Source: JABCPH02 sp963524305
GTDB taxonomy: Bacteria > Fusobacteriota > Fusobacteriia > Fusobacteriales > Leptotrichiaceae
NCBI GenBank assembly: GCA_963524305.1
Contig: CAURGH010000005.1
Location: forward strand, 32,235 to 96,234
Direction: 5' to 3'
Length of the DNA: 64,000 nt
Part shown: in pieces, positions 9,883 through 15,179 of the stretch
Numbering within the stretch: the first letter of the stretch is position 1
Layout of the letters: every line of letters starts with the position of its first letter
Program-made: the position numbers and the translations under genes
Notes under the pieces: generated by a model
Told to the model about the DNA's origin: nothing
Databases searched by the model: none
What the model saw: the letters and a program-made list of their open reading frames with translations, nothing else

Positions 9883-9912
9883 CCCTTGAAAACCAGTGTT
9901 TCCAAGGGTATA
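9883..9912 (-). terminator. rpsI-type terminator, left (chromosomal-arm) copy
   Basis: CCCTTGAAAAC and GTTTCCAAGGG form a stem with a single mismatch and a 4-nt loop. Read on the - strand it is followed by ATTTTATTTT. It corresponds to the terminator downstream of rpsI before prophage integration; the prophage now separates it from rpsI. Confidence 0.6.
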
Positions 9913-9928
9913 TAAAATAATACAATTA
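9899..9928. repeat. attL, 30-bp att core
   Basis: Identical over 30 bp to 53858-53887 (starts TTTCCAAGGG, ends AATACAATTA). Similarity continues rightward for 16 more bases with few mismatches. The right copy contains the rpsI stop codon, so the element recombines at the 3' end and terminator of rpsI. To the left is chromosomal DNA, to the right prophage. Confidence 0.9.
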
Positions 9929-9986
9929 TTTTTTTAAAAATTTAAAAACATATTCAAGCCTAATAATATCGCTATTTTATATTTTT

Positions 9987-10005
9987 TTGTATATTGCTTG
10001 TATAT
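9987..10005 (+). repeat. integrase arm-type site, left end
   Basis: TTGTATATTGCTTGTATAT is identical to 53764-53782 next to the integrase gene. Short direct repeats flanking an att core on both prophage ends are the usual layout of arm-type binding sites of tyrosine integrases. Binding itself is inferred. Confidence 0.6.
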
Positions 10006-10026
10006 CATAATTTATTATAAAAGAAA

Positions 10027-10054
10027 AAGAGAGCGATTAAACTCTCTTTTTTAA
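10027..10054. terminator. bidirectional terminator at the left prophage end
   Basis: AAAGAGAG (10027-10034) pairs with CTCTCTTT (10043-10050), with U-tracts on both strands. It lies downstream of the leftward gene ending at 10139 and insulates the prophage from the left chromosome. Confidence 0.7.
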
Positions 10055-10138
10055 TTGGTATATTATTTTCTCTTTTTGTAATTTTCTAAAATTTCTAATA
10101 ATTCTTTCTTTACTTCAGGAGTTACTCTCACTCCTATT

Positions 10139-10351
10139 TTATTCTTTATTTCCCACTAAAATTTTTAATCCTTTTATTATTTTTTCTGAAGTTGTTCCAC
10201 CATTGATTTCTTTTAATAACCTTTTTATTTCTTCCCTTTCTTCGATAGTTGTCCTGAAAGACACATTCACATCTTTCACTTTCTCAACATCAGGTCGAGT
10301 ATTCCAAGTTATCACACGACCTTTTTTTGCGCCTCTTTTTTCAATTTTCAT
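10139..10351 (-). CDS. small basic protein, ribbon-helix-helix-like
   Basis: A 70-aa protein. The N-terminus is basic (MKIEKRGAKKGRVITW); the C-terminal half (VNVSFRTTIEEREEIKRLL and following GTTSEKIIKGL) has the strand-helix-helix pattern of Arc/CopG DNA-binding proteins, here a weak match. It shares the RGxKKG start and overall layout with the protein at 13339-13584, so both may be prophage regulators. A short open frame just downstream (about 10062-10138, IGVRVTPEVKKELLEIL) has no start codon and looks like a leftover of another such gene. Confidence 0.55.
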   Translation of the reverse strand: MKIEKRGAKKGRVITWNTRPDVEKVKDVNVSFRTTIEEREEIKRLLKEINGGTTSEKIIKGLKILVGNKE

Positions 10352-10365
10352 TTTAAAATACCTTA

Positions 10366-10394
10366 TTGACTTTCTTTAATTTTTATGATAATAT
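10366..10394 (+). promoter_or_regulatory. promoter of antitoxin RNA, rightward
   Basis: TTGACT (10366-10371), 17-bp spacer and TATAAT-like TAATAT (10389-10394). It drives the short RNA starting near 10401. Confidence 0.75.
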
Positions 10395-10400
10395 TAGTAT

Positions 10401-10459
10401 GAAAAAAACGATGTTCACATTAAGCCCTAAAAAATAGCAAGTAGGGCTTATTTTTTTTT
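10401..10459 (+). ncRNA. candidate antitoxin RNA of a par/Fst-like type I module
   Basis: A predicted RNA of about 60 nt from the promoter at 10366-10394 to a terminator formed by AAGCCCTA and TAGGGCTT plus a run of nine T. It contains ACGATGTTCACATTA (10408-10422), a 15-nt direct repeat of 10665-10679. The second copy lies on the opposite strand of the toxin ribosome-binding/start region, so this RNA can pair with it, and its terminator pairs with the 3' end of the toxin mRNA. This is the layout of the enterococcal par locus, whose RNA II is of similar length. It also contains a 12-codon reading frame, probably not meaningful. Confidence 0.7.
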
Positions 10460-10528
10460 GTTTTTTAGCAAATATATTAATAATATTAAATTTATCACTG
10501 ATAAAATTGTATTTACATATTGTAACAT
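10448..10528 (-). CDS. 26-aa hydrophobic peptide, second ORF of the par-like locus
   Basis: MLQYVNTILSVINLILLIYL followed by LKNKKK: one membrane span with a basic tail, the usual shape of type I toxins. AAAGGA lies about ten bases before the ATG. It shares the transcript with the 28-aa peptide upstream; a strong GAGAGGG/CCCTCTC hairpin (10561-10583) separates them. Its 3' end overlaps the antitoxin RNA terminator. Confidence 0.5.
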   Translation of the reverse strand: MLQYVNTILSVINLILLIYLLKNKKK

Positions 10529-10588
10529 TCTAATCACATCCTTTTTATTTTAGATTGCAAGAGAGGGGAAGGAAGCCCTCTCCGTCAA

Positions 10589-10675
10589 TTATTTCCGTTT
10601 GGTTAAGAAATAATCAACGGTTACAATGATTGTACAAATGCTAGCAAGTAGGTTTATTAATTCTACGATGTTCAC
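10589..10675 (-). CDS. 28-aa membrane peptide, candidate type I toxin
   Basis: Starts GTG with a very strong ribosome site (GAGGAGGT, six bases upstream). The peptide MNIVELINLLASICTIIVTV then DYFLTKRK has one membrane span and a basic tail, like holin-like/Fst-type toxins. The start codon lies inside the 15-nt repeat shared with the antisense RNA at 10401-10459, so pairing would block translation. The antisense overlap supports a real gene; toxicity is inferred. Confidence 0.65.
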   Translation of the reverse strand: MNIVELINLLASICTIIVTVDYFLTKRK

Positions 10676-10700
10676 ATTACCACCTCCTCTCCGCAATGAT

Positions 10701-10729
10701 AATATACTAAATTTTATATAATTCGTCAA
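10701..10729 (-). promoter_or_regulatory. promoter of toxin mRNA, leftward
   Basis: On the - strand TTGACG (10724-10729), 17-bp spacer, TATATT (10701-10706). Predicted start near 10694, giving a leader of about 20 nt that is mostly ribosome site. Confidence 0.75.
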
Positions 10730-10830
10730 TACTTTTTATAAAAATATTTAAATTTTTTATTTAAAATACTTTAATCAAAAAAGTTTTAAATGAGTTATAC
10801 GACTTAATATGGAAGCCATTTTTCAATAAA

Positions 10831-10860
10831 ACAAAAAAGATAGCCATTTTGACTATCTTT
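10831..10860 (-). terminator. intrinsic terminator, leftward
   Basis: AAAGATAG (10836-10843) pairs with CTATCTTT (10853-10860); on the - strand a T-run follows. It stands immediately left of an att-like segment, as the rpsI-type terminator does at the true att sites. Confidence 0.55.
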
Positions 10861-10878
10861 CAAATATTTCTATAATTT

Positions 10879-10962
10879 TCTTTTTGAAAATTTTTAACAG
10901 TATTCAAATAACTATAAAATCAATATTTCTTGTTTTATTTGTATATTGTGCGTATATTGTAA
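10879..10962. repeat. second, degenerate att-plus-arm segment
   Basis: TCTTTTTGAAAATT (10879-10892) is identical to 53888-53901, the last codons of rpsI just inside attR. About 50 bp further, TTGTATATTGTGCGTATATTGTAA-like DNA (10939-10962) matches 53775-53798 at 23 of 24 positions. The order and spacing mimic 9929-10005 at attL, so this may be a relic attachment site. Confidence 0.5.
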
Positions 10963-10970
10963 TTTTGCAC

Positions 10971-11008
10971 TAAAAAACTCTAACAATATTCGCAGTATTG
11001 CTAGAGTT
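10971..11008 (-). terminator. hairpin, likely leftward terminator
   Basis: AACTCTA (10976-10982) pairs with TAGAGTT (11002-11008), and CAATA pairs with TATTG inside. On the - strand the stem is followed by six T. Confidence 0.55.
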
Positions 11009-11069
11009 ATAAATCACATATTACATTTTCATTTTATCATAGATAACTTGAAAATACAATGGAGTTAAA

Positions 11070-11213
11070 ATGAAAAATTTAAAAATCAAAAACTTAGATG
11101 AAAAAAATATTGAAAATTTAAGAAAAGTTAAAATTTTAGAACTTAAAGAAATGAAAATTCAGGATCTTAAAGTTCTAAAAGTTAAAATTGAGATTGATAA
11201 TAAAGAAAAATAA
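11070..11213 (+). CDS. small Leu/Lys/Ile-rich protein
   Basis: 47 codons after GGAG and a six-base spacer. The sequence MKNLKIKNLDEKNIENLRKV has a hydrophobic residue about every third position, suggesting a short amphipathic or leucine-repeat helix. A strong terminator follows at once (11212-11235). It is a + strand gene among leftward genes, with its own terminator, which fits a moron. No function can be assigned. Confidence 0.5.
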   Translation: MKNLKIKNLDEKNIENLRKVKILELKEMKIQDLKVLKVKIEIDNKEK

Positions 11214-11236
11214 GAGCCTTTTATGGCTCTTTTTTA
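11212..11236. terminator. bidirectional terminator
   Basis: AAGAGCC (11212-11218) pairs with GGCTCTT (11225-11231), followed by T-runs. It ends the + gene at 11070-11213; on the other strand it follows the leftward gene ending at 11259. Confidence 0.75.
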
Positions 11237-11258
11237 AATTGCAACAACTTATAAAATC

Positions 11259-12191
11259 TTACTTTTTTATTTCCGTTTCTATTACTTTTAAAACTTCCGT
11301 AAAATTTGTCACTTTGAATTTTTTTAAAATAGTGCTTTGGGAAGGAAGTGTTTTTATTTCTTTTAGATCCTTAGCAGTTAATTTGCCATTTCTTCTTTTA
11401 TATTCTCTAATTAAAGTTTCAAGGACTATTTCTTTTGTCCATTTTTCTTCCTTTTTTTTAAATTCGTATCCGCAAATTTCCCTTAAATTGTTAATGCTGC
11501 CAAATCTCAGTTCAAAACATCCTCGATTATAAATACAATTTTCGTTTATATCCCTAGCAGTTGCTCCTTTTACATCTTTGTCTAAATCTCTTGATAATTC
11601 TTTATAGATATCAATTAATTCTTCGTTAGTTGCATCAACTTCCGCTTTAAAATGTAAATCCAACTTCATTTCTTTAGCCATTTGTCGCCAAGTTATATCA
11701 CCGAAAACATTTTTTAGTCTTTTATATGAGTAATCATATTTACTCAAATCGTAAATTGTTTTTATTGTTCCTTTTTCTACTAATTTTTGTATTTCTTTTG
11801 TAATTTCTTCTTTCGTTTTTTCTGATAAAAACAGATGTTCGGTTTCTTTTTCTCTGCCAATTTTTTTGAAAACTCCTTTCATATTTTGGCAGTTTAATCT
11901 TACTAAAATTCTTTCACGAGACAAAACTTTTTCTACTTCCATAATTCCTTTAATCCCAGAATCAACAACTTCTTGCAATTCTTTTATTATTTCCGATTCC
12001 GTTTTTATATTAATGTGTTCTAAATCTCTATTAACTGCTTTTAATATTTCACTCCAAGTCGGCGCTATGTAACTTCTTAAAATGTTATAAAAACTGCCTA
12101 AATCGCTTGTATTTTTAACTTTACCACTATCAATTAAATTTTGTAGCTTAATTATTAAATCTTCTCGTTGATATTTCTTTTTTCCTGCCAT
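11259..12191 (-). CDS. protein made of HNH-associated DNA-binding-like repeats
   Basis: A 310-aa basic protein with about four or five units of 60-70 residues. Each has a helix with K-x-x-I/L-x-x-[LI]-x-x-L-[IV], a short strand/turn, then an aromatic-containing helix like F-G-x-I/W-x-x-[LM]. The clearest unit is around 190-245 (ELIDIYKELSRDLDKD ... LRFGSINNLREICGYE). It resembles the homing-endonuclease-associated repeat (HNH_repeat). No HNH or other nuclease motif is visible, so it is probably a DNA-binding protein. It lies in the accessory left end and starts at AAAGGAATAGAATG. Confidence 0.5.
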   Translation of the reverse strand: MAGKKKYQREDLIIKLQNLIDSGKVKNTSDLGSFYNILRSYIAPTWSEILKAVNRDLEHINIKTESEIIKELQEVVDSGIKGIMEVEKVLSRERILVRLNCQNMKGVFKKIGREKETEHLFLSEKTKEEITKEIQKLVEKGTIKTIYDLSKYDYSYKRLKNVFGDITWRQMAKEMKLDLHFKAEVDATNEELIDIYKELSRDLDKDVKGATARDINENCIYNRGCFELRFGSINNLREICGYEFKKKEEKWTKEIVLETLIREYKRRNGKLTAKDLKEIKTLPSQSTILKKFKVTNFTEVLKVIETEIKK

Positions 12192-12270
12192 TCTATTCCT
12201 TTCGTTTTTGCAAATGATTGAGTATAGTGTATCATTCTTTTGTGTTTTGTCAATGCTTTTTTAAATTATA

Positions 12271-12298
12271 AAAGAGCAGATTTCAAATCCGCTCTTTT
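12271..12298. terminator. bidirectional terminator
   Basis: AAAGAGC..GAT and ATC..GCTCTTT form a stem with T-runs on both strands, just downstream of the leftward gene ending at 12302. Confidence 0.7.
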
Positions 12299-12301
12299 TC
12301 A

Positions 12302-12508
12302 CTATCTTAAATTCATATAAATGTTTTCCAGTTTAAAGTGTTTTTTGACTGCTTTTATAGCAGCGTGTGGAAAATATTTCGTGTAATACAAATTCACAAT
12401 CACATCATTTTCTTCTTTCCATCCGTCTAGGATTACGACATTTTTGTCGTTTAACACTTCAAAATTGTCTCCTGTTTCTTTTATTTCAAATTTTCTTGCT
12501 CTTTTCAT
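12302..12508 (-). CDS. 68-aa protein of unknown function
   Basis: AGGAGGATTAATATG places the start at 12508, not at an upstream ATG 14 codons earlier. The protein starts MKRARKFEIKETGDNFEV, appears alpha/beta, and includes the motif YYTKYFPHAAIKAVKKHF. It lies 10 bp downstream of the acidic 146-aa gene, so the pair is probably an operon. No family recognised. Confidence 0.55.
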   Translation of the reverse strand: MKRARKFEIKETGDNFEVLNDKNVVILDGWKEENDVIVNLYYTKYFPHAAIKAVKKHFKLENIYMNLR

Positions 12509-12518
12509 ATTAATCCTC

Positions 12519-12959
12519 CTATTTTGTGTATTCTGGAAATATTTTTTCAAATTTTTCTCTTAATTCATCATCAAATATCAAGTCTTCTTTCATCAAAAAT
12601 TCGTACAGATTTTCGTATTTTTCAGCATTTTCTTGAGTAACATAGTATGCCATATCTCCATCTGGGAAAGAAAAAGTTAAATCTCCCCAAGTGGCTAGTT
12701 CGTTAGCAACTAACACTTGTTTAAGCCATTGATGATCTGAAGACAGAAGTACGAAATCTTCAGAAATTTTTTCTTCTATATATTCGTTAAATTCATTTGC
12801 TAAATCTTCCAAATCATCTTCATCAGTAGCGTTTGTTGCTGTTAAATATTCTGATTTTATATCGTCTACATAATATGTTTCTAATTCTGCGTCTATATAT
12901 CCTATATCTTCAATTTCTTTTTTTAATTTTTCGTAATATTTTTCTTTTAAATTTTCCAT
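12519..12959 (-). CDS. strongly acidic 146-aa protein
   Basis: By eye 41 Asp/Glu against 14 Lys/Arg, giving a net charge near -27. The N-terminal third is helical and charged; the middle has SSDHQWLKQVLVANELATWG. CGGAGGAAATAAAATG gives a good start. No family is recognised. The charge and the place in a prophage accessory region are typical of DNA-mimic or anti-defence proteins, but that is only a possibility. Confidence 0.55.
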   Translation of the reverse strand: MENLKEKYYEKLKKEIEDIGYIDAELETYYVDDIKSEYLTATNATDEDDLEDLANEFNEYIEEKISEDFVLLSSDHQWLKQVLVANELATWGDLTFSFPDGDMAYYVTQENAEKYENLYEFLMKEDLIFDDELREKFEKIFPEYTK

Positions 12960-12976
12960 TTTATTTCCTCCGAGTT

Positions 12977-13108
12977 TTATTTTTTAAATATGTATATCAG
13001 CAGTGCGATAATTAAAATTACAATCAAAGCTGACATTTTTTCTTTTAATGTCGTTTTTCTAATTTCAAAACTTATTTTTGATTTTCCGATTTTTATTTCC
13101 TTTTTCAT
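12977..13108 (-). CDS. 43-aa peptide with C-terminal membrane span
   Basis: MKKEIKIGKSKISFEIRKTT and then a hydrophobic run (SALIVILIIALLIYIF) ending in KK. It lies downstream of the 31-aa peptide on the same predicted transcript, but no ribosome site is evident, so it may be translated poorly or only after processing. It is upstream of the acidic protein gene. Confidence 0.4.
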   Translation of the reverse strand: MKKEIKIGKSKISFEIRKTTLKEKMSALIVILIIALLIYIFKK

Positions 13109-13118
13109 TTTTTTGTGT

Positions 13119-13124
13119 TATAAT
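13119..13124 (+). promoter_or_regulatory. extended -10 of antisense RNA
   Basis: TATAAT preceded by TG one base upstream (TGT-TATAAT), a classic extended -10. The -35 is poor. Predicted transcription start near 13131, rightward. Confidence 0.55.
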
Positions 13125-13130
13125 GGATCC

Positions 13131-13250
13131 AGGTGGAGGGTGGCTATCCCTCAAACCTGTTTTCTATTTAGAAAATTTTATTGTAATGCTGAAAATAAAT
13201 AAGTTGATCGTGATTGTTACTTCTTTTATTTCCAGCATTTTTTTATTTTT
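13131..13250 (+). ncRNA. candidate antisense RNA covering a small-peptide gene
   Basis: From the extended -10 at 13119 the RNA would first form an AGGT..AGGG / CCCT..ACCT hairpin (13131-13158). It would then run antisense through the 31-aa ORF to a 14-bp stem with one mismatch (13185-13198 / 13226-13239) followed by a T-rich tract. It would pair with nearly the whole peptide mRNA, as in type I toxin-antitoxin loci. Confidence 0.5.
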
Positions 13251-13259
13251 CTTTGCCAT
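13164..13259 (-). CDS. 31-aa peptide, second type I toxin candidate
   Basis: MAKKNKKMLEIKEVTITINL followed by FIFSITIKFSK: basic start, beta-branched hydrophobic end. A perfect promoter (TTGACT-N17-TATACT, 13290-13318) and AAGGAGGTGG before the ATG argue for strong expression. The antisense RNA at 13131-13250 covers it. Confidence 0.5.
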   Translation of the reverse strand: MAKKNKKMLEIKEVTITINLFIFSITIKFSK

Positions 13260-13289
13260 TACAACCTTTCCACCTCCTTTCTTGATATT

Positions 13290-13318
13290 AGTATACTATA
13301 TTTTATATTAAAAGTCAA
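13290..13318 (-). promoter_or_regulatory. leftward promoter of the small-peptide locus
   Basis: TTGACT (13313-13318), 17-bp spacer, TATACT (13290-13295). It is part of a 50-bp segment (13292-13341) repeated with one mismatch at 14047-14096. Confidence 0.75.
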
Positions 13319-13338
13319 GACTTTTTTTATAAAATATT

Positions 13339-13584
13339 TTATTTTTTTTCTAAATTTAATATGATTCTCTTTAATGCTTCAGTTGTTTTTAGATCATTTT
13401 CTTTTTTATAGTTTTCAAAAATTTCTTTTAATTTCTCATAGTCATCTTTTGTATATTTATAACCCAAAAACCTATATGTTTTCTTTTCTTCAGCTGGCTT
13501 TGTTGAAACTCCAGCCTTTCTTCCAACTTTCCAATTAGGAGTTTCTCCTTTTTTTACTCCTCTTGATTTTACTTCTTTATTCAT
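13339..13584 (-). CDS. 81-aa basic protein related to the 10139-10351 protein
   Basis: Starts MNKEVKSRGVKKGETPNWKV, like the RGAKKG start of the 70-aa protein. The C-terminal half is helical (YTKDDYEKLKEIFENYK then TTEALKRIIL), compatible with a ribbon-helix-helix or similar small regulator. It lies 30 bp downstream of the 132-aa gene and probably shares its promoter at 14045-14073. Confidence 0.5.
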   Translation of the reverse strand: MNKEVKSRGVKKGETPNWKVGRKAGVSTKPAEEKKTYRFLGYKYTKDDYEKLKEIFENYKKENDLKTTEALKRIILNLEKK

Positions 13585-13614
13585 TTTAAACCTTTCCGAA
13601 ATGGTGAAAATATG

Positions 13615-14013
13615 TTATTTTTGATATTGAGCAAAAGCATTTTCCCAAACTTTTTCATTTTCAAAACCAAAAGTTGTTCCTAAATCTATTAAGACCCAAC
13701 TTCTTTTTTCGTTTGCTAAGAAAAATTTGATTACTTTAGCAGCTGCTTGTCTTTTAATCTTCAATATTCTTGACACTACACAGCATTTTTCTCTTATCAA
13801 TTCATCAGCTATTTCTTTTTGAATTGATTTAGCCCATTTTATTTGTTTTTCAGAACCTTCTAGTTCTGCAAAAACAACATCTTTCTTTTCAAAAGATTTA
13901 AAATAATCCCAGGCATATCTTAAACAATCAGCAAAGATTGTTTCTTTTCCATTTTTCACCAAACTTCTGAATCTTTTCCATGCTTTTCTCATTATTTCGC
14001 TTTTATTTAACAT
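13615..14013 (-). CDS. phage protein with N-terminal EIM-AW motif
   Basis: 132 aa. AAGGAG lies nine bases before the ATG at 14013, so the ATG three codons upstream, directly abutting AAGGAG, is rejected. The N-terminus LNKSEIMRKAWKRFRSLVKN and then FADCLRYAWDYFK is a motif I know from many uncharacterised phage proteins of Gram-positives. The rest is unfamiliar. Own promoter at 14045-14073. Confidence 0.55.
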   Translation of the reverse strand: MLNKSEIMRKAWKRFRSLVKNGKETIFADCLRYAWDYFKSFEKKDVVFAELEGSEKQIKWAKSIQKEIADELIREKCCVVSRILKIKRQAAAKVIKFFLANEKRSWVLIDLGTTFGFENEKVWENAFAQYQK

Positions 14014-14044
14014 TTTCACCATCTCCTTATCTTATCTTGATATA

Positions 14045-14073
14045 ATTATACTATACTTTATATTAAAAGTCAA
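14045..14073 (-). promoter_or_regulatory. leftward promoter
   Basis: TTGACT (14068-14073), 17-bp spacer, TATAAT (14045-14050), giving a transcript for 14013-13339. Part of the 50-bp repeat 14047-14096 / 13292-13341. Confidence 0.75.
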
Positions 14074-14105
14074 GACTTTTTTTATAAAATATTTTAAAAT
14101 TTTTA

Positions 14106-14223
14106 CAAAAAAAGACAGATATTTAAATCTGTCTTTCATTACACAATGTACTATTAAACTTTTAAGATTAAAAATCTCAGATTGTATATTTTTTTATTCA
14201 CAATACACAATGTACTATTAACT
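14106..14223 (-). ncRNA. candidate non-coding RNA with two 17-nt direct repeats
   Basis: Promoter TTGACT-N16-TATACT (14230-14257) just after the gene ending at 14260. The transcript of about 118 nt ends at a strong terminator (AAGACAGAT..ATCTGTCTT plus T7, 14106-14133). It carries TTAATAGTACATTGTGT twice (complement of 14205-14221 and 14141-14157) and no meaningful reading frame. The two repeats could be target-binding or protein-binding sites. Confidence 0.55.
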
Positions 14224-14259
14224 ACTAATAGTATAACACCTTTTTCTTAAAAGTCAATA

Positions 14260-14550
14260 TTAAATTTCGTATAAATTAATCAAGAATTCTAAAACTTCTT
14301 GATTAGACTTAAAGCCTTTCTCTTCCCTCATTTTTTCAAAAAAGTCTAAAATCTCTCTGCCGTTATAGTTTAAATTAAAATATATTTTCCGTTTCTTATC
14401 TATTATCTCGCTAGGTTTCAAGCCTTCTTTTTTGTTGATTTTAGTAATAAGCTCAGTTAATGTTTTAGCTTTTAGATTTAGCTTTTTGCATTCGTAAAAA
14501 CTGATTCCTCTCACTTCTTTTTTTATTATAATAAAACCTTTGTAAACCAT
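14260..14550 (-). CDS. 96-aa protein of unknown function
   Basis: Starts MVYKGFIIIKKEVRGISFYE; the C-terminal part (REILDFFEKMREEKGFKSNQ) is helical and could bind DNA like small phage regulators, but I do not recognise it. AAGGAG precedes the ATG. It lies between the late-operon terminator and the non-coding RNA. Confidence 0.5.
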   Translation of the reverse strand: MVYKGFIIIKKEVRGISFYECKKLNLKAKTLTELITKINKKEGLKPSEIIDKKRKIYFNLNYNGREILDFFEKMREEKGFKSNQEVLEFLINLYEI

Positions 14551-14580
14551 ATTTTCTCCTTTTTTATATAATTATACCTC

Positions 14581-14617
14581 AAAAAAAAATAAAAAGATAG
14601 CCGTTTCCGACTATCTT
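14581..14617 (-). terminator. terminator of the late operon
   Basis: AAGATAG (14594-14600) pairs with CTATCTT (14611-14617). On the - strand the stem is followed by TTTTATTTTTTTTT. It directly follows the last structural/lysis gene. Confidence 0.8.
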
Positions 14618-15167
14618 AATTTAACAAATCATCTACTTTTTCCATCATTCTTGCTTCAAAGTGATCAAAATGAGTTTCGACACTTCTCTTAGCTACATCG
14701 TACAGAGCTTTATCATTTCTTCCTTCTTCTTTCAGATCTTCCAAGAGTTTTGTAATTAGATTCTCTGTACTCGCCATTTCCTCGTCTAGCTCTAACATCA
14801 GACTTTTCAAAAAGACTTTATCTGTTACATTTTTTAAGCTAACAAAAAAACTATGCTTTTCTTCTTGCACTATTATGTTTATCTCTCTTTTTATGATGCT
14901 CCAGTTTAACTCGAGATTATTTTCAACGATATATCTAATAATTGATGTCTGCAAATTATTTCTCAAATTTCTAATTTTTGCGTCTAATGTTACCTCGAGC
15001 GCTTTTCCTCTCAAAGTGTCGCTATTTATCTGTTCCTCTAGCTTTGCAAGTACACTAATCACTCTCTCTTGTTGCGCAAATAATTTGCTTTGTTGTCTTA
15101 TAAAAACACCGCAAATTACAACAGCTATCCCTAAATCTGTAATATCTTTTAATATATTGCCACTCAA
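14616..15167 (-). CDS. holin-like / membrane-anchored coiled-coil protein
   Basis: 183 aa with one N-terminal membrane span (DLGIAVVICGVFIRQQSKLF) followed by a long helical region rich in Leu/Glu/Lys. The N-terminus resembles BhlA/UviB-type holin-like proteins, but the length is greater. Its place at the end of the late operon, near the endolysin, supports a lysis role. Not certain. Confidence 0.5.
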   Translation of the reverse strand: MSGNILKDITDLGIAVVICGVFIRQQSKLFAQQERVISVLAKLEEQINSDTLRGKALEVTLDAKIRNLRNNLQTSIIRYIVENNLELNWSIIKREINIIVQEEKHSFFVSLKNVTDKVFLKSLMLELDEEMASTENLITKLLEDLKEEGRNDKALYDVAKRSVETHFDHFEARMMEKVDDLLN

Positions 15168-15179
15168 TTTTATGCCTCT

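Larger units (their letters stand above)
10730..11069. other. AT-rich gap with hairpins and degenerate att-like DNA
   Basis: No gene seen. It holds a terminator (10831-10860), an att/arm-like segment (10879-10962) and a second hairpin (10971-11008). All are listed separately. Confidence 0.6.

Noticed and set aside
10062..10138. Open frame IGVRVTPEVKKELLEIL after the 70-aa gene
   Set aside because: No start codon; likely remnant of a small regulator gene.
12833..13311. Plus-strand frames over the acidic gene and the second peptide locus
   Set aside because: Hydrophobic Leu/Phe/Ile composition typical of antisense of Lys/Glu-rich genes; no ribosome sites. The region is better explained by promoters and small leftward ORFs.
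14141..14221. CRISPR array from the two 17-nt repeats
   Set aside because: Only two copies, no regular spacers and no cas genes in the window.
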